From contig OZ020589.1 of the NCBI GenBank assembly GCA_963971535.1, positions 55,433,743 through 55,497,742 of the forward strand: a stretch of 64,000 bases of DNA, written 5' to 3'. A program made the position numbers and the translations under genes. Shown here in pieces: positions 1-11,601 of the stretch. This stretch comes from Notolepis coatsorum. Lineage: Eukaryota > Chordata > Actinopteri > Aulopiformes > Paralepididae. The stretch's first letter is position 1; every line of letters begins with the position of its first letter. The notes beneath the pieces are model-generated. The model saw only the letters and a program-made list of their open reading frames with translations. It was not told the origin of the DNA and ran no database searches.

Positions 1-1143
1 TCTCACATCCGGACCAATGCAATTTGAAATATTATTATAGAATATAGAATAGATGCTTATAAATTACCTTATTATAGCCAATTCGCACATTTATATATAT
101 ATACATATATTATCTTTCAAATGCCCGAGTTCAATTTGGATTTAGTATCATCAGGCGTGCATAAGAACAGATAATGATATCTACTGTAATTTACTGTACC
201 TTTTTATTTTCACCACAGTGCAACCATTTTGTAACTAATTTCAGATCTAATTGTTGCTACATGCTAACAATAGGGAGGAGAAACTAACTGTGTTTCACTA
301 TTTGTCAAAAACGTTACCTTTTCTGGCTTATTATCCTGAATAATAACAGATATTGATATTATTCATTCAGAACGCTGAACATTGAACCCCCATAGTATCT
401 GCCAGGAAGTGTAGTTTGGCAAAATGCCAACGCTGATCGACAGCTATGCATCCCCTCGACAAGATGGCAGCAAAAAAAATCTTTTTTTCCCATGATTCAA
501 ATTTTCCAAAATGGTCGCCGTCTTGGAATAGACTTAATCAAATAGAAAACTTAAAACGATATACTGACACTTTTAACCTATTGCTAAACTAATGTATTGA
601 TGATAATATACATTCTACATGCTTTTGTGACATGTTAGTGATGTTAATACTACTTTTTGCATCACTCTGAAAAATATGGAGATGATCATAATGTCATTTT
701 GGGGTCTGCACCGAGAACAGGTTAAGTTTTAGACACACCCCCTCTTGAATGTTCAGATGCCAGATGGCCCTGCATCCTACTGCTGTGTGAGGTAGGTAAC
801 ACAGCAAGCTTTCTTTGAAGTTGCTAAGATTGAGTTTGTTTGACCAATTATGCATTACTAAATACTAATGTATGTTTTTATTGATGGCAGTATGTTTTAG
901 CCTAGGCTAGTGTAGGCTAGCTTTATGCTAGCTAACTAAACAGGTACCTTGCTTAGCTGATGCTATAATGCTAACCTGTGTTCTCAATTTAGAAATAAAG
1001 TGTACACATTACTTTAGGATAGTTTGCACAAAATATACCCATAGCACTTTAAAGTTCAGTGTGGATTGCTTTTTAAAGTTAATTTAAGAGTGGTAGTAAA
1101 CTTAAAAGTGGGTTTAGCATTGGCCTATATTCTATGATTACAG
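1..1143. other. AT-rich intergenic DNA
   Basis: No reading frame or repeat family is recognised here. The sequence is AT-rich with short AT microsatellite runs near 90-115 and GCTAGC-rich spacer around 900-960. It may hold the 5' flank of the hAT-like gene that follows, but I see no convincing promoter. Confidence 0.5.
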
Positions 1144-1268
1144 AATGCCAAGGAGAGAGAGAAATCGGAAGAATGTTAAAAAGCATCTGAGAAATGCTGC
1201 GAGAGGCAGCTTCTCTTTGAAGAATTGGGTCCAAAGCAATAATAGTGAGGGAGGAGATAAGGATACAA
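1144..1268 (+). pseudogene. possible first exon of the hAT/ZMYM-like transposase
   Basis: An ATG at 1144 opens a short basic reading frame starting MPRRERNRKNVKKHLR, ending at a GTATGT donor-like site at 1269. A pyrimidine-rich acceptor (ending TTAG at 1585) lies before the acidic exon that follows. The position and basic N-terminus suit the start of a ZMYM/hAT transposase. The intron phase does not join cleanly to the acidic frame, so either another donor is used or the gene is already broken. Inference only. Confidence 0.3.
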
Positions 1269-1585
1269 GTATGTATTTGTAAGTCCTTACTACTAGCTAC
1301 ATGTACAAGCTGCTTGTCTCACAGAGCCATAGTTTGGATTATAACTGAGAATCTGGTGCTAACATGGTCAATAATGCTTATTTTGGACAGAAAAATGTGT
1401 CTTAAACATTTAAATTGACCAACCATAGACCGCTTTTATTCCAATCAAGGCAAGAAGGCTAGTGGTAGTGCTATATGACATATTATTTTATAATACAATT
1501 ATAACATTGTAGGCTACAGTACAAATATTATATACAGTACAATTATATTACTTTTATAAAACTAATATTATTTGCTCCACCTTAG

Positions 1586-1775
1586 ATAAAGACAGTACAG
1601 ACAATGAAGATGGAGATATTCACAAGGGAAATGGTGAAGAAGTGGAGGAAGGAGAAAATGCAGATGATTGTATGGAGAGAAACGATGAAGAAGTGGAGGA
1701 AAGAGAGAATGCAGATAATGCTATGGAGAGAGATGGTGAAGAAGTGGAGGAAAGAGAGAATGTAGATAATGCTAT
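1586..1775 (+). pseudogene. hAT/ZMYM-like transposase, acidic repeat part 1
   Basis: This frame encodes an acidic repeat built around GEEVEEGENADDCMERND and GEEVEERENADNAMERD. The same repeats resume at 7255 on the far side of the inserted LTR element. The four bases CTAT at 1772-1775 recur at 7255-7258, so this and the next segment were continuous before that insertion. Acidic linkers ahead of a TTF-type zinc finger are common in hAT-derived ZMYM-like proteins. The repeat is a coding minisatellite, and its copy number may vary between individuals. Confidence 0.6.
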
Positions 1776-2133
1776 TGTGGGATATTTGTGGATATCCTGA
1801 TGAAGAATGTTCTCAGTCAACCGAGGTTTGGATAATAACAAGGTTTATTAACCAAACAGATAGAATACATAGAGAGAATGGCTGAGGGCTTCCCCCAGGT
1901 AATCAGCTGAAATGACCCAGGTAAAAGACCCCGATAGATCTCGGGAGGAGACCTATATAGTTTACAAGGGGGGGGGTGTGGTCCAATTTGATAGGTCAGA
2001 TGGGGGGGGGGTACAGGTTTGGGGAGAGGGGAGGGGGATGTCTTATTCCACAGATAGGGGGGGGGCACAGGTAAGGGGATATAGGGGAGGGGAATATATT
2101 TACATGAGAACATTATATTATAATTATACCACA
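1776..2133 (-). repeat. 3' LTR of the 1776-7254 element
   Basis: On the minus strand this reads TGTGGTATAATT...ATATCCCACA, 358 bp. It contains a TATA-like CTATATAG (1953-1960), an AATAAA polyadenylation signal (minus; plus TTTATT at 1843-1848) and several C-tracts in the U3 part (G-tracts at 1970-2110 on the plus strand). The R-U5 part, 1776 to about 1881, is repeated nearly exactly at 7041-7146. Confidence 0.7.
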
Positions 2134-3161
2134 ATACTCACTTTTCTTTCTTATAATGTGGGTGAGATTAATGTATAATATACCAGGGTTGTTTGGAACA
2201 GGTAAACGTGAATAGGTATGGTACAAGAATGGGACCGATGTAATTCATTGGTTATCAGATAATGAATAAAATAGAAAATAATTAAAATAATGAAAATGTT
2301 GGCCAATGTGATCTGTTGGTTGGCCTAATAGTTTAAAATAGTATTATTTATATACATGATTCATGACATGATCGACTGGACTGCGGTCTGTGTTATTTTT
2401 GATATCAGAGATGTGGGAATAGATATCACCCTTTTCTTTTATTAATCGCTCAAAATACCTATATCAATGAGTGGTCCTCAACTCTGATATCAAACAACAA
2501 TTAACATAATCATTAGAAGCTATAGCTGTGCAAATATCTTGGCATACCTTCAGTCGTTCATGTCGTGACTCAGGGGAGCTAATGTGATGGTTGTGCATAC
2601 AGGCATAGTAATAAAACTATTACATACATGTGAGCATTGTCTCTGTGTGGTCAGAGTGCACAGGGTGAAAAACAAAATTGTGTGCATAATTATTAGGAAT
2701 AGGATTTACACATAAGGCTAGTGTGTACAAAAACATTTTAACAACCGTTAACCTGGTGGTTAATAAAACTAACATGATTGATTATGGGAAACTGTTCAAA
2801 AATATATATATGCACATTTTATAATGATTCTTGATGAAATTACTTAGGATCCAGTTGTATTTAACCTGAGTTTGAGTGTCACTTTCATCTGTGATTGCCT
2901 CAGTTTTGTTGGTCTTTACTTAGAATCAGGCAATTTCTCCATTTCTTCTCTATAAATGAGGAGATAAAACGTCTTATGCATCGCTTCTGTATGTAATTCT
3001 AGTGCATATACTATCAACTGTTCACCATACAGGTGCAAAACAACAACGTTACATGTCCTCTTCTATGAGAGAATAAACCAACTGATTCTTTCTTGTCTTA
3101 CAATACAATTTTGTAACCTAAGTAATTCAAATGTGATGTAATACAGTAACACAGTAACATT

Positions 3162-3760
3162 TTAATAAATACATAATAATGTGGACAATGTGGCGTTCAG
3201 ATGCCTCTTGGTCCACAAGTCTCTGATGATGTCTCTCTTCTTGACGGTGCAGTCGGGAACATTCACTCCTCCATCATTCAGAGGGGGCCTACAGGAGGTC
3301 GCCGTCCACTCCCTGTGTACCTTGTCAAGGGTCACCGGTAGCAGTGGGGCGGTCAACTATAGTGGCCTTGCAGACTCTTTTCCTGGAGCCTATGTTGTTC
3401 TCCACCACCATCACATGTCTGCCACTGTGCTCACGCTTGACCTTTATCAGGCCTTGAGACATGGCGGTAGGGTGGTCTTGAACGTGCTGTGTGGTGGTTG
3501 GTCCCCCGCTCCCCGTCATCGCGGTACCAGAGGGGCGAGGGTTTGCTGGTGTAGTGGCCTGTCTGTAGGACGCTCTCTCTCACACGGATGACAATCTTGT
3601 CATGGGAATCCACCTTGATGGTCGGGGACTTCAGTTCCCTTTTGCAGATGGTCTGCCGCGGGTCGCCGGGGTGAGGCTGCATGTCGTCCTTTCTGTCTCT
3701 GTTTCCCTTCCTTTGGGGACGTCTGTGTTGTGTGGCTGGGTTGGATGGCGGCTCTCCCAC
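3162..3760 (-). pseudogene. unrecognised frame-shifted coding remnant in the LTR element
   Basis: Three overlapping minus-strand frames form a GC-rich island in AT-rich surroundings. They are 3760-3431, starting MGEPPSNPATQHRRPQRKGN; 3519-3325, containing SGRHVMVVENNIGSRKRV; and 3356-3162, containing GGVNVPDCTVKKRDIIRDLW. The phase changes suggest at least two frameshifts. It could be a worn gag or accessory protein, or captured host sequence. No function is proposed. Confidence 0.35.
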
Positions 3761-4589
3761 GGTTGCTGTCGTCGTCCTGGTTGTGTCCGCAGCTCCTTGG
3801 CGGCGTCCCTGGTGGTCCTCTGCTGTTGTGGGTCGCTCAGGTCACTGGGTTGTGCTCCTCTCTGCCTGGTCCTGCCGTCGTTCGTGGTTCAGGTCACGCG
3901 TCGTCTCACTCCTTCTCACTTGTCGTGTTCTCTCACCAATATGATCTGAGGATGATAATTGCCTTAGAAAACCTCCTCATATAAAAGATTCAACGCCTTT
4001 CTGCTAAAGAGGAAAATCATTTTGGGATTCATTCAATTCATTGTAAATAAAATCACTTAATTGAAAATAGGAAATGCAAGCCAATTGCATTAGCAGTGAT
4101 TCCTTATGTCAAGAAGGTCACATTCACTACAATCTTATCAGATCTTGTATCTACCTAGATCTTACAGCATTAGGCTTTAAATAAAATTGTAAATGAATGG
4201 CCAAAGTCTTGAATCAGATAAAATAGCTCTTTTTCTTCATAGTCTGTGATGTTAAATTGAAGTAGATCTTACCTGTGCGATGGGTGTGTCTCAGGATACT
4301 TACCTCGTCACGCCTTCTCTGGCGTTCTTCACGTCTCAGTGTGGCTCGTCATAATTTAGCATGGGGAAAAACATAAATTCTAGGCAGCCAGTTAATTTTG
4401 CATGAAATACATCCATTCATTTTCTCGTCTACTTCTAAGTAGCATTAATTTAATTACCTCTAATACACCTTGTGCATTTTGATAATCATTGTGTAAATGA
4501 TTATCCTGCTTTCAACTGATACAAATAAATCTAACCCTAGCTAACCTTACTGTCATGCATTTGTCCTAATAAACTAACCTACACTGTAG

Positions 4590-4715
4590 CACTCAACACT
4601 TTGATGACCATTGCTACTCAGCTGATAGAGTTGTGCCCTTTTTTGATGTCCTGTCATACAGAACCTGTGAGTCGCTTTTGGATAAAAGTGTCGGCTAAAT
4701 GATCAATGTACGTGT
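4590..4715 (+). repeat. fish SINE-like fragment
   Basis: The stretch ends with TTTTGGATAAAAGTGTCGGC followed by TAAATGA. This closely resembles a 3' motif seen in very many fish interspersed repeats. The head is too degenerate to assign a family. Confidence 0.4.
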
Positions 4716-7021
4716 ATACCTTGTACATTTAGATAATTGTGTTCCAATTTTGGTGGTTGATATTTTGCAGTCATGGAAATGTATTAGTTTTTTAAAAGAA
4801 TAGTCATGCATGTTATTGGTTATAAGCAGAGAATAGAAGGAGGAGATTGTAAGTAAAGTTGTTTTCATGATTAATCTTTCATCTCGGGCACTTCTACTTT
4901 GTCTGGTTTTATTCAGAATTCATCTCTAATTCGTGTGCCTCTTGAAAAGAGATGATGAAAACGACTGGTTAGTTATTGTTAGTATGGGAATTAGGTAGAT
5001 TTTCATGACTGCAACATCATCACTTGTCTGATTCATGTTAATTAAGTGGTTCCATCCATTGTTATTCATTGTCAGGTGAGTTCACCAAACCTGTGGTCAG
5101 AGTGCAGGCATTTGCATTGCTTCGTCTCTCTCACGCCATACCCTGTGGGTTTCAAGTGCCCATCCTGAATAGTGTCTGCTATCGTCTCACAATTGATTTC
5201 CCTTTAGCTCCAAACTGCTTTGTTCTAATGTAGATTAACTCAGTCCCTTTCTGTCTCGTAATTGTCTGTTTGCTTCCTGTAAACACAATTTACATGTGGG
5301 TGTTTGGATGCAGATTTGTTTTAACTGGTCAATCGATTGTCTTTCAGCTCCACACATGTTGACATGCAAATTGTTGGAGTTTCAGTCTTTTGTGATACAA
5401 TTTTGGTGTAGGACTCTGCATGTCGCCTCAGAGCCTGACTGAAAATAAAAACATTTGTTAATTTTCCACTCCTAAGACCATTTTTGAGTGTGTTCTCTTT
5501 GATTTTCTGTGAGCTTAACAAAAACATCAGCTAGTTCTCATCCATCCCATCCTAGGATGTAATGATATAGTGTTTATCATTTATCAATCATATCGCATAT
5601 GTACACAAGCACCATAAGAATGTGGAACCACACATTTTGAATCATGTTTAAAAATGTCTTACAATGGAAAGGGCTAGTTATCTTTCATTGGTTCTTTAGA
5701 TAAACACATTAACTCAAGTGAATATAACCTACTTGTTAACCTAAACATCTTACTTTTAAACATAATCTATGTTGTTTGTGCCCAAGTTTTCAACATTAAA
5801 AGCTTATAAAGTCTAATCTAATGCTGTTTATGTGGACTACAATTCCTGTACTGCCATATACCGGAAACCGGAAGTGTTTGTTTAGCTCCCCGTATTGGTC
5901 AGTATGACCGGTACGCCCACAGATGCATTATAATTCTGAAACAGACATTGCAATTAGCTTTATGTGACTTATAACGTGTACAGTAATGAAAACCAATCAC
6001 TCAAGCGATATGGGATAGCTATAATTCACTGCGAATGAGAAGATAGTTATGTCATGCAGCTACATTAGGAATTCATACTTACCGGAAAAAGCAGTCGGCA
6101 TATTGTGCGCATACAAACAAGACTTTAAACAGACAAACAAACATTAATACATATAAGTTAACGTGTGTGTATATCTGACTGTATTGGATCGCTGTTCGTT
6201 TAGTCGACCAGCACCGCTGCGACAAGGCATTTATACCCTTGATATACCTATACATCGTTATTAAAGTCATAACGACCGAACCTGACTTCGAAATTTACCA
6301 GCGATATATTAGATTATATATACCTTTTAATCATACTCTCGGTCCCTTCAACCCGCGACTAATGTCCCGTTAAATGTACATTCACGTACTGCCGAGGCAT
6401 CGCCGGTCACCTTCCCGCTATCTGTATAATCAATTGGTTAATTCAATCCGAATACATCGTTTTCAGGAATGGAAGAGGTTGTGAGCTTAGTTTGAGGTTG
6501 AAACTATGAATATTATGACGCTACTCTGGTAATTAATAGGTTCCAACAGAGTAGCGTTTTCCAAGGATATCATATCATAATAAGCTCACGTATCTTCTTT
6601 TGTTGCCTATATTTTAGTCTGCATCAGCTTAGACTTGGGTTAGCAATCCAACAACCTTTTATTGTGTGCCTTAGCTTTTGGTCGGCTCCAACTCGACCTG
6701 GAATAGCACTTCAACCTTTGTGCCTAAACTTTTGGGAATAGCACATATAACCCATCCTCTCAGAACCACCTGATAAGGACCCAGGTGCATGCGCGCCCTG
6801 GTAACGATTCTCAATACAGATCAGATATATTAATGCACATTATTCTTACTCAGCCATGATCTCAATATTTGACAACATTCTGTAATATTCACCTGGCACA
6901 GAGAAAAGCGGGAAGGTTTTAATTCCTTGCCATACATTTTTGGTCGACCAGTCTATTATACTCACTTTTCTCTGTATAGCTGAAACAATACAGCACGCCG
7001 GTAGGACGCAAGAGTCCGTCA

Positions 7022-7038
7022 CAAGTTCGTAGACGCCA
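7022..7038 (-). other. putative tRNA primer-binding site
   Basis: Two bases after the end of the 5' LTR, the minus strand reads TGGCGTCTACGAACTTG, which begins with the TGG expected opposite a tRNA CCA end. The complement ends GACGCCA, as some tRNA-Asn and tRNA-Ser molecules approximately do. The match is too partial to name the primer tRNA. Confidence 0.45.
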
Positions 7039-7040
7039 AT

Positions 7041-7254
7041 TGTGGGATATTTGTGGATATCCTGATGAAGAATGTTCTCAGTCAACCGAGGTTTGGATAA
7101 TAACAAGGTTTATTAACCAAACAGATAGAATACATAGAGAGAATGGCTACTCACTTTTCTTTCTTATAATCTGTTTGGTTAATAAACCTTTTTATTATCC
7201 AAACCTCGGTTGACTGAGAACATTCTTCATCAGGATATCCACAAATATCCCACA
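7041..7254 (-). repeat. aberrant palindromic 5' LTR
   Basis: This 214-bp LTR copy lacks the U3 region of its partner. Its right part is the reverse complement of its left part: 7041 onward reads TGTGGGATATTTGTGGATAT and the other end is the inverted copy, with arms of about 85-90 bp. Between the arms lies a copy of the polypurine-tract region (plus ACTCACTTTTCTTTCTTATA) found next to the 3' LTR. So R-U5, PPT and inverted R-U5 are joined, as an abnormal reverse-transcription product would be. Confidence 0.7.
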
Positions 7255-8415
7255 CTATGGAGAGAGATGGTGAAGAAGTGGAGGAAGGAGAAAATGCAGA
7301 TGATTGTATGGAGAAAAACGATGAAAAAGTGGAGAAAAGAGAGAATGCAGATAATGATACTGTATGGAGCGAGATGGTGAAGAAGTGGAGGAAGGAGAAA
7401 ATGCAGATGATTGTATGGAGAAAAACGATGAAGAAGTGGAGGAAAGAGAGAATGCAGATAATGCTATGGAGAGAAATGATGGTGACACAACAACAAATAA
7501 CTTGAATGCTCTCCTGTTGCCATTAAAGTATCCCACTGATCCAGCCCATGTTCAGAAGCACAGCATAGACCACCACTCTGATAGATTTGTTGAGTTTTGT
7601 TGCTCTATTGGACCTTGTCAACCAGTTCTAACTTATCCAAAGACAGAGGGGCGTTCACTGACTAGAATATTCTATGGAAAGTGATTCTATGTTTTGTTTT
7701 GGTTGCCGACTTTTCTTGAAAGAGAGAAAATATGATAATAAAGTAGCTTGGAGAACAGGGGGAGTTAACAATTGGAGAAAAGGCTCAGAGAAAATTAAGG
7801 AGCATAAACAAACAGAAGCACATATGGTAAGCATGGTAAGATGGAGCAACTTCAAACAGAGACCACTGGAAGAGGCTTTCAGGAGGGCAGACGTAGAAGG
7901 CCAAGCCAAAAGAGAACAGGAACGACAAAGAAACAGGGAGCTAATGATAAGACTGGTAGACATCACATTGTATCTTGCACGGCAAGATGGGGCGTTCAGG
8001 GGTCATGATGAAAGTGGTACATCTTTGAACAAAGGGAATTTCCTTGAACTTGTACATCTACTTGCAAAATATGACTCCACCATCAAAATGCACCTTGATA
8101 AAATCAATCACATCCAGTCTCAACAGAAAAAACCACAGACATCACTGTTGTCCTACAAGACACATAATGACATAATCAGTGCCCTTGCCACTTATGTCAG
8201 AAGAGTAATTCTCAAAGAAATGGAAGATTCCAAAATATTCTCCATTCTCTTGGATGAGACAACTGATTCTCATCTCGAACAAGTGTCCTTTGTTTTTTCG
8301 CTTTGTCCATCAGATGGAAATCAAGGAGAGATTTTTACAAGTTTGTGATGTGAGTGGAACAACAGCAAAAGAATTGGAGAATGTTGTGATGACATTCCTT
8401 GAGGAGAATGGATTA
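7255..8415 (+). pseudogene. hAT/ZMYM-like transposase, N-terminal half
   Basis: The acidic repeats continue (GEEVEEGENADDCMEKND), then a domain with SDRFVEFCCSIGPCQPVLTY and a TTF-type zinc finger with CFGC near 7692 and EHKQTEAH near 7801. The hAT catalytic core begins with SILLDETTDSHLEQ near 8244-8290. A one-base frameshift near 7675 moves the frame from 7364-7684 to 7674-8348, and another lies near 8300-8340. The segment is cut at about 8416, where an L2 fragment follows. Such proteins cut and paste hAT DNA transposons; this copy cannot be functional. It is read in the same direction as the piece at 9221. Confidence 0.75.
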
Positions 8416-9220
8416 AACTTCTACTCATGTACAATAGAGAGCATCCTGACTGGCAACATCACCTCCTGGTTTGGGAATAGCACTGCACAAGACCGTAGCA
8501 GACTACAAAGCGTGACACGTTCAGCCGAACGCACAATTGGAGGGGGGCTTCCCACCCTCCAGAACATTTACAACAAGCGGTGCAAGGGGAAGGCTAAGAG
8601 AATTATTAAGGACTCGAGCCACCCGAACAACTGCCTCTTTGAACTGCTGCGGTCAGGCAAGCGATACCGGAGTCTTAAGGCGAGCACAGAAAGACTCAGA
8701 AGAAGCTTCTATCCCCAGGCCATCAGGCTGCTAAACGAACAATAAACACTATGCAACAACCATCAAATGCACACAGCACACACACCCACACGCACACACT
8801 CACTTAAACAAACATCACACTGCAGCACCCACTCTCCACACTTTAGATCACACAAACACACTTTATATTTATTGATAAAGGATTTGCACTACAACTCGTA
8901 CACCTACTGTACATTGTACCTAAATTGCACCTCATCCCATTTCTGCCTTGCACTATATAGTATTGTATATTAGTACACTGCACAGTATTGTATATTATAT
9001 GGTAACTCAGTTACGTCCATTCTGCATCGAACATTGTACATATGTCTATACTGAACACTGTGACCTCATTTTTTTTACTCTAATTTACATGCTATACTAT
9101 GTTATTTTATTTCATACTTATCTTGTCTTGCACAGTCTCTGGAGCGTAACAGTAAGAAGCATTTTGTATAAAAGTATTCTGTACTTCTGTATGACAACTA
9201 TTAAAGAAACTTGAAAACTT
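8416..9220 (+). mobile_element. 5'-truncated L2 LINE (copy A) in the hAT gene
   Basis: From AACTTCTACTCATGTACAAT onward this matches the 3' end of the L2 copies at 33536-34340 and 50840-51670. It holds the last part of ORF2 ([19 protein letters not shown] to [13 protein letters not shown], stop near 8745), a CA-rich 3' UTR and the tail TTAAAGAAACTTGAAAACTT. It is a dead-on-arrival insertion. The hAT frame resumes directly after it with RGQGYDGAANMSG. Confidence 0.85.
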
Positions 9221-9850
9221 GAAGACATCAGGGGCCAAGGCTACGATGGAGCCGCAAATATGAGCGGAAGCTACAACGGTCTGCATTCGCGAATTCAGAG
9301 CCACAATGAGAAAGCTTTATACGTGCACTGCCATTCCCACTGTCTCAACCTGGTCTTGGTGGAGAGTGCCAAATCAAGCCAGCATTTTGTTCGGTTTTTC
9401 AATTTAGTTGAAAATCTGTACACTTTCATATCCAGATCTCCAAAACGCCACGCTGCGTTTGTGAAAATGCAACAGACCATGTACCCTGGCCAAAGACTCT
9501 GTGAACTGAAAAGGCTGTCTGACACACGGTGGGTGTGTAGAGAAGATGCTCTGAGATCCCTGAAGAAGGTCCTTTCGGCTGTGGTAAAGCTGCTTCAGAA
9601 CATGGCTGATAGTGATCCACCAGACTCTGCAGCAGGTGATGCCCGGATGCTCTTGCGTAGCATAGATTTAGAATTTATGCTATGCATGGAGATTGCCACA
9701 CCTGTCTTCAATGAGACCGCCATTGCATCTGCTTCACTTCAGAGAAAAGACCTTGACTTGTCAGCATCATACACCATTGTGGAGGGAGTCATACAAAGAG
9801 TGAAAGCAATGAGGAAGGATTGTGAGGATTGGTTCTTTCCCCACCACAGG
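9221..9850 (+). pseudogene. hAT/ZMYM-like transposase, C-terminal part
   Basis: The frame resumes with RGQGYDGAANMSGSYNGLHS (about 9229 onward), then YVHCHSHCLNLVLVES, LCELKRLSDTRWVCREDALR and the start of the C-terminal region. These are typical hAT/DUF4371 core motifs: the GQGYDGA block, and the CH.H.LNL and TRW blocks. The frame runs to about 9850 and then degenerates into short tandem repeats before the next L2. The hAT dimerisation tail is not found. Confidence 0.8.
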
Positions 9851-9955
9851 CTTCTTAAGGTACTGTGATGATTGGTCCGTTCCCCGCCACACGCTCCGTT
9901 CCTTTAAGGTACTGTTAGGATTCTGTGATGATTGGTCCGTTGCCGAACGCACACT
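9822..9955 (+). repeat. short tandem repeat at the hAT/L2 junction
   Basis: Blocks with GGATTGGTTCTTTCCCC / GATGATTGGTCCGTTCCCC / GATGATTGGTCCGTT, each followed by AAGGTACTGT, repeat about 2.5 times with a period near 50-60 bp. They arise partly from the hAT coding sequence, so this looks like a local duplication at the edge of the insertion. Confidence 0.5.
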
Positions 9956-9959
9956 TCTA

Positions 9960-11601
9960 AGTCAAGTATCAATGAAGAAACCCTCCCCAACATGTCCAAA
10001 TGACTACAGACCGGTGGCACTCACCTCTGTGGTCATGAAATGTTTCGAGAGGCTGGTCAAGGACCACATTTGTGCCTCCCTCCCCAGTGATATGGACCCT
10101 ATGCAATTTGCATACAGGACAAACAGGTCCACTGACGACGCGGTCTCCCAGGTACTGCACAGCACCCTCTCCCACCTTGACCGTCAGAAGGGGGGCTATG
10201 TGAGACTGTTGTTCATTGACTACAGCTCAGCGTTCAACACCATAGTCCCCACCAGACTGGTGGACAAGCTGATCGAGCTAGGTCTGAGCTCCGCCCTGAG
10301 CGCCTGGGTACTGGACTTTCTGAGTGAAAGACCCCAGGCGGTCAGGGTGGGGGGTCAGACCTCCAACACCATCACCCTGAGCATCGGGTCCCCCCAGGGC
10401 TGTGTTCTAAGCCCCCTGCTGTACTCACTCTACACACACGATTGTGTGGCCAAGTTCAGCTCCAACTCCATAGTGAAGTTCGCAGACGACACGGTGGTGG
10501 TGGGGCTGATCTCGGACAACGACGAGAAGGCCTACCGGGAGGAGGTTGAGGTACTGGAACGTTGGTGCCAGGACAACAGCCTGCTCCTGAACATTGTTAA
10601 AACCAAGGAGCTGATCGTGGATTATAGGATAGGACAGCAGGAGACACACACACCACTGATGATTAACGGGGCTACCGTGGACAGGGTGAGCAGCTTCAAG
10701 TACCTGGGGGTCCACATCTCAGAGGATCTGACATGGTCAACACACATAGACACAGTAGTAAAGAAAGCGAAGCAGCGCCTCTACCACCTGAGACAGTTAA
10801 GGAAGTTCAGAGTATCGGGGAAGATACTCCAGTCCTTCTACTCAGGAGCTGTAGAGAGCATCTTGACCGGAAACATCACTGCCTGGTATGGAAAAAGCAC
10901 GGCACAGGACAAGAAGGCCCTACAGAGAGTGGTGCGCTCAGCCGAGCGTACCACGGGTATTGCGCTACCTACCCTGCAGGTTCTATACAACAAGAGGTGC
11001 AAATCCAGAGCCTGCAGAATAATGAAAGACCCCCACCACCCCAATAACAGCCTGTTCCAGCTGCTGAGGTCAGGCAGATGCCTGCGAACCCCAGCTACTA
11101 GGACGGAGAGGCTTAGGCTCAGCTTCTTCCCCCAGGCCATCAGAGCCTTGAACAATGAACATTGAGAGCCACAGAAACTGAACTATCCACACACAAGCAC
11201 ACACAAGCACACACACGACACGCACACTGAGCACGCTCACACACTAGCAGCCACTTTAACACTCATGCCGCACACACGCACACTTATGGCCAAGAGGAAA
11301 GGCCACTTTAAATTAGTATAACAACAGGAACAGTGTATTGCACTACTAAAGCTACCTAGCATGTCCTATATGCTCTGTAAATACTATGTACAGATACCGA
11401 GATGTCACACCATGTTACCTGTTTATTGCACTGTTGTTTTTTATTGGATTCTATTATATGTTGTACCACTGTATTTTTATTGGATTCTATTATATGTTGT
11501 ACCACTGTATTGCACATCGTCGCGGGCAAGACCACCCGCATTTCATTGTATACTTGTATGCCGTGACAATTAAAACTCTTGACTTGACTTGACTTGACTT
11601 G
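9960..11601 (+). mobile_element. 5'-truncated L2 LINE (copy B)
   Basis: The reverse transcriptase part of an L2-clade ORF2 is open to 11165. It has [39 protein letters not shown] (motif A), [33 protein letters not shown] (motif C, FADD) and the C-terminal [19 protein letters not shown]. The endonuclease is missing. The 3' UTR is CA-rich and ends in a GACTT tandem tail (11577-11601), typical of L2-like elements. This copy differs from copies A, C and D, so it is a different subfamily. Confidence 0.85.

Larger units (their letters stand above)
2134..7021. other. interior of the LTR element, no recognised genes
   Basis: The interior is mostly AT-rich and without long ORFs. The exception is a GC-richer stretch at about 3162-3940. 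There the minus strand has open frames in three phases (3431-3760, 3325-3519, 3162-3356) that together look like one frame-shifted protein remnant, including KSPTIKVDSHDKIVIRVRES and VMVVENNIGSRKRVCKATIV. I do not recognise the family. A short SINE-like fragment lies at 4590-4715. Nothing resembling reverse transcriptase was seen on either strand. Confidence 0.5.
1776..7254 (-). mobile_element. LTR element without gag-pol, inserted in the hAT gene
   Basis: The element starts TGTGGGATAT and ends ATATCCCACA and is flanked by the 4-bp duplication CTAT (1772-1775 and 7255-7258). It reads on the minus strand. The 3' LTR is 1776-2133. A polypurine stretch AAGAAAGAAAAGTGAG lies just upstream of it (plus positions about 2138-2153). 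The 5' LTR is 7041-7254, and a primer-binding-like site starting TGGCGTCTACGAAC follows it. The roughly 4.9-kb interior has no gag, protease, RT or integrase that I can recognise, so it is either a non-autonomous (LARD-like) element or one whose coding region was replaced. The short TSD and TG...CA ends fit an ERV or other LTR retroelement. Confidence 0.7.

Noticed and set aside
1817-2178. ORFs on both strands
   Set aside because: They lie in the LTR U3 with G/C-tracts and have no domain or codon signal.
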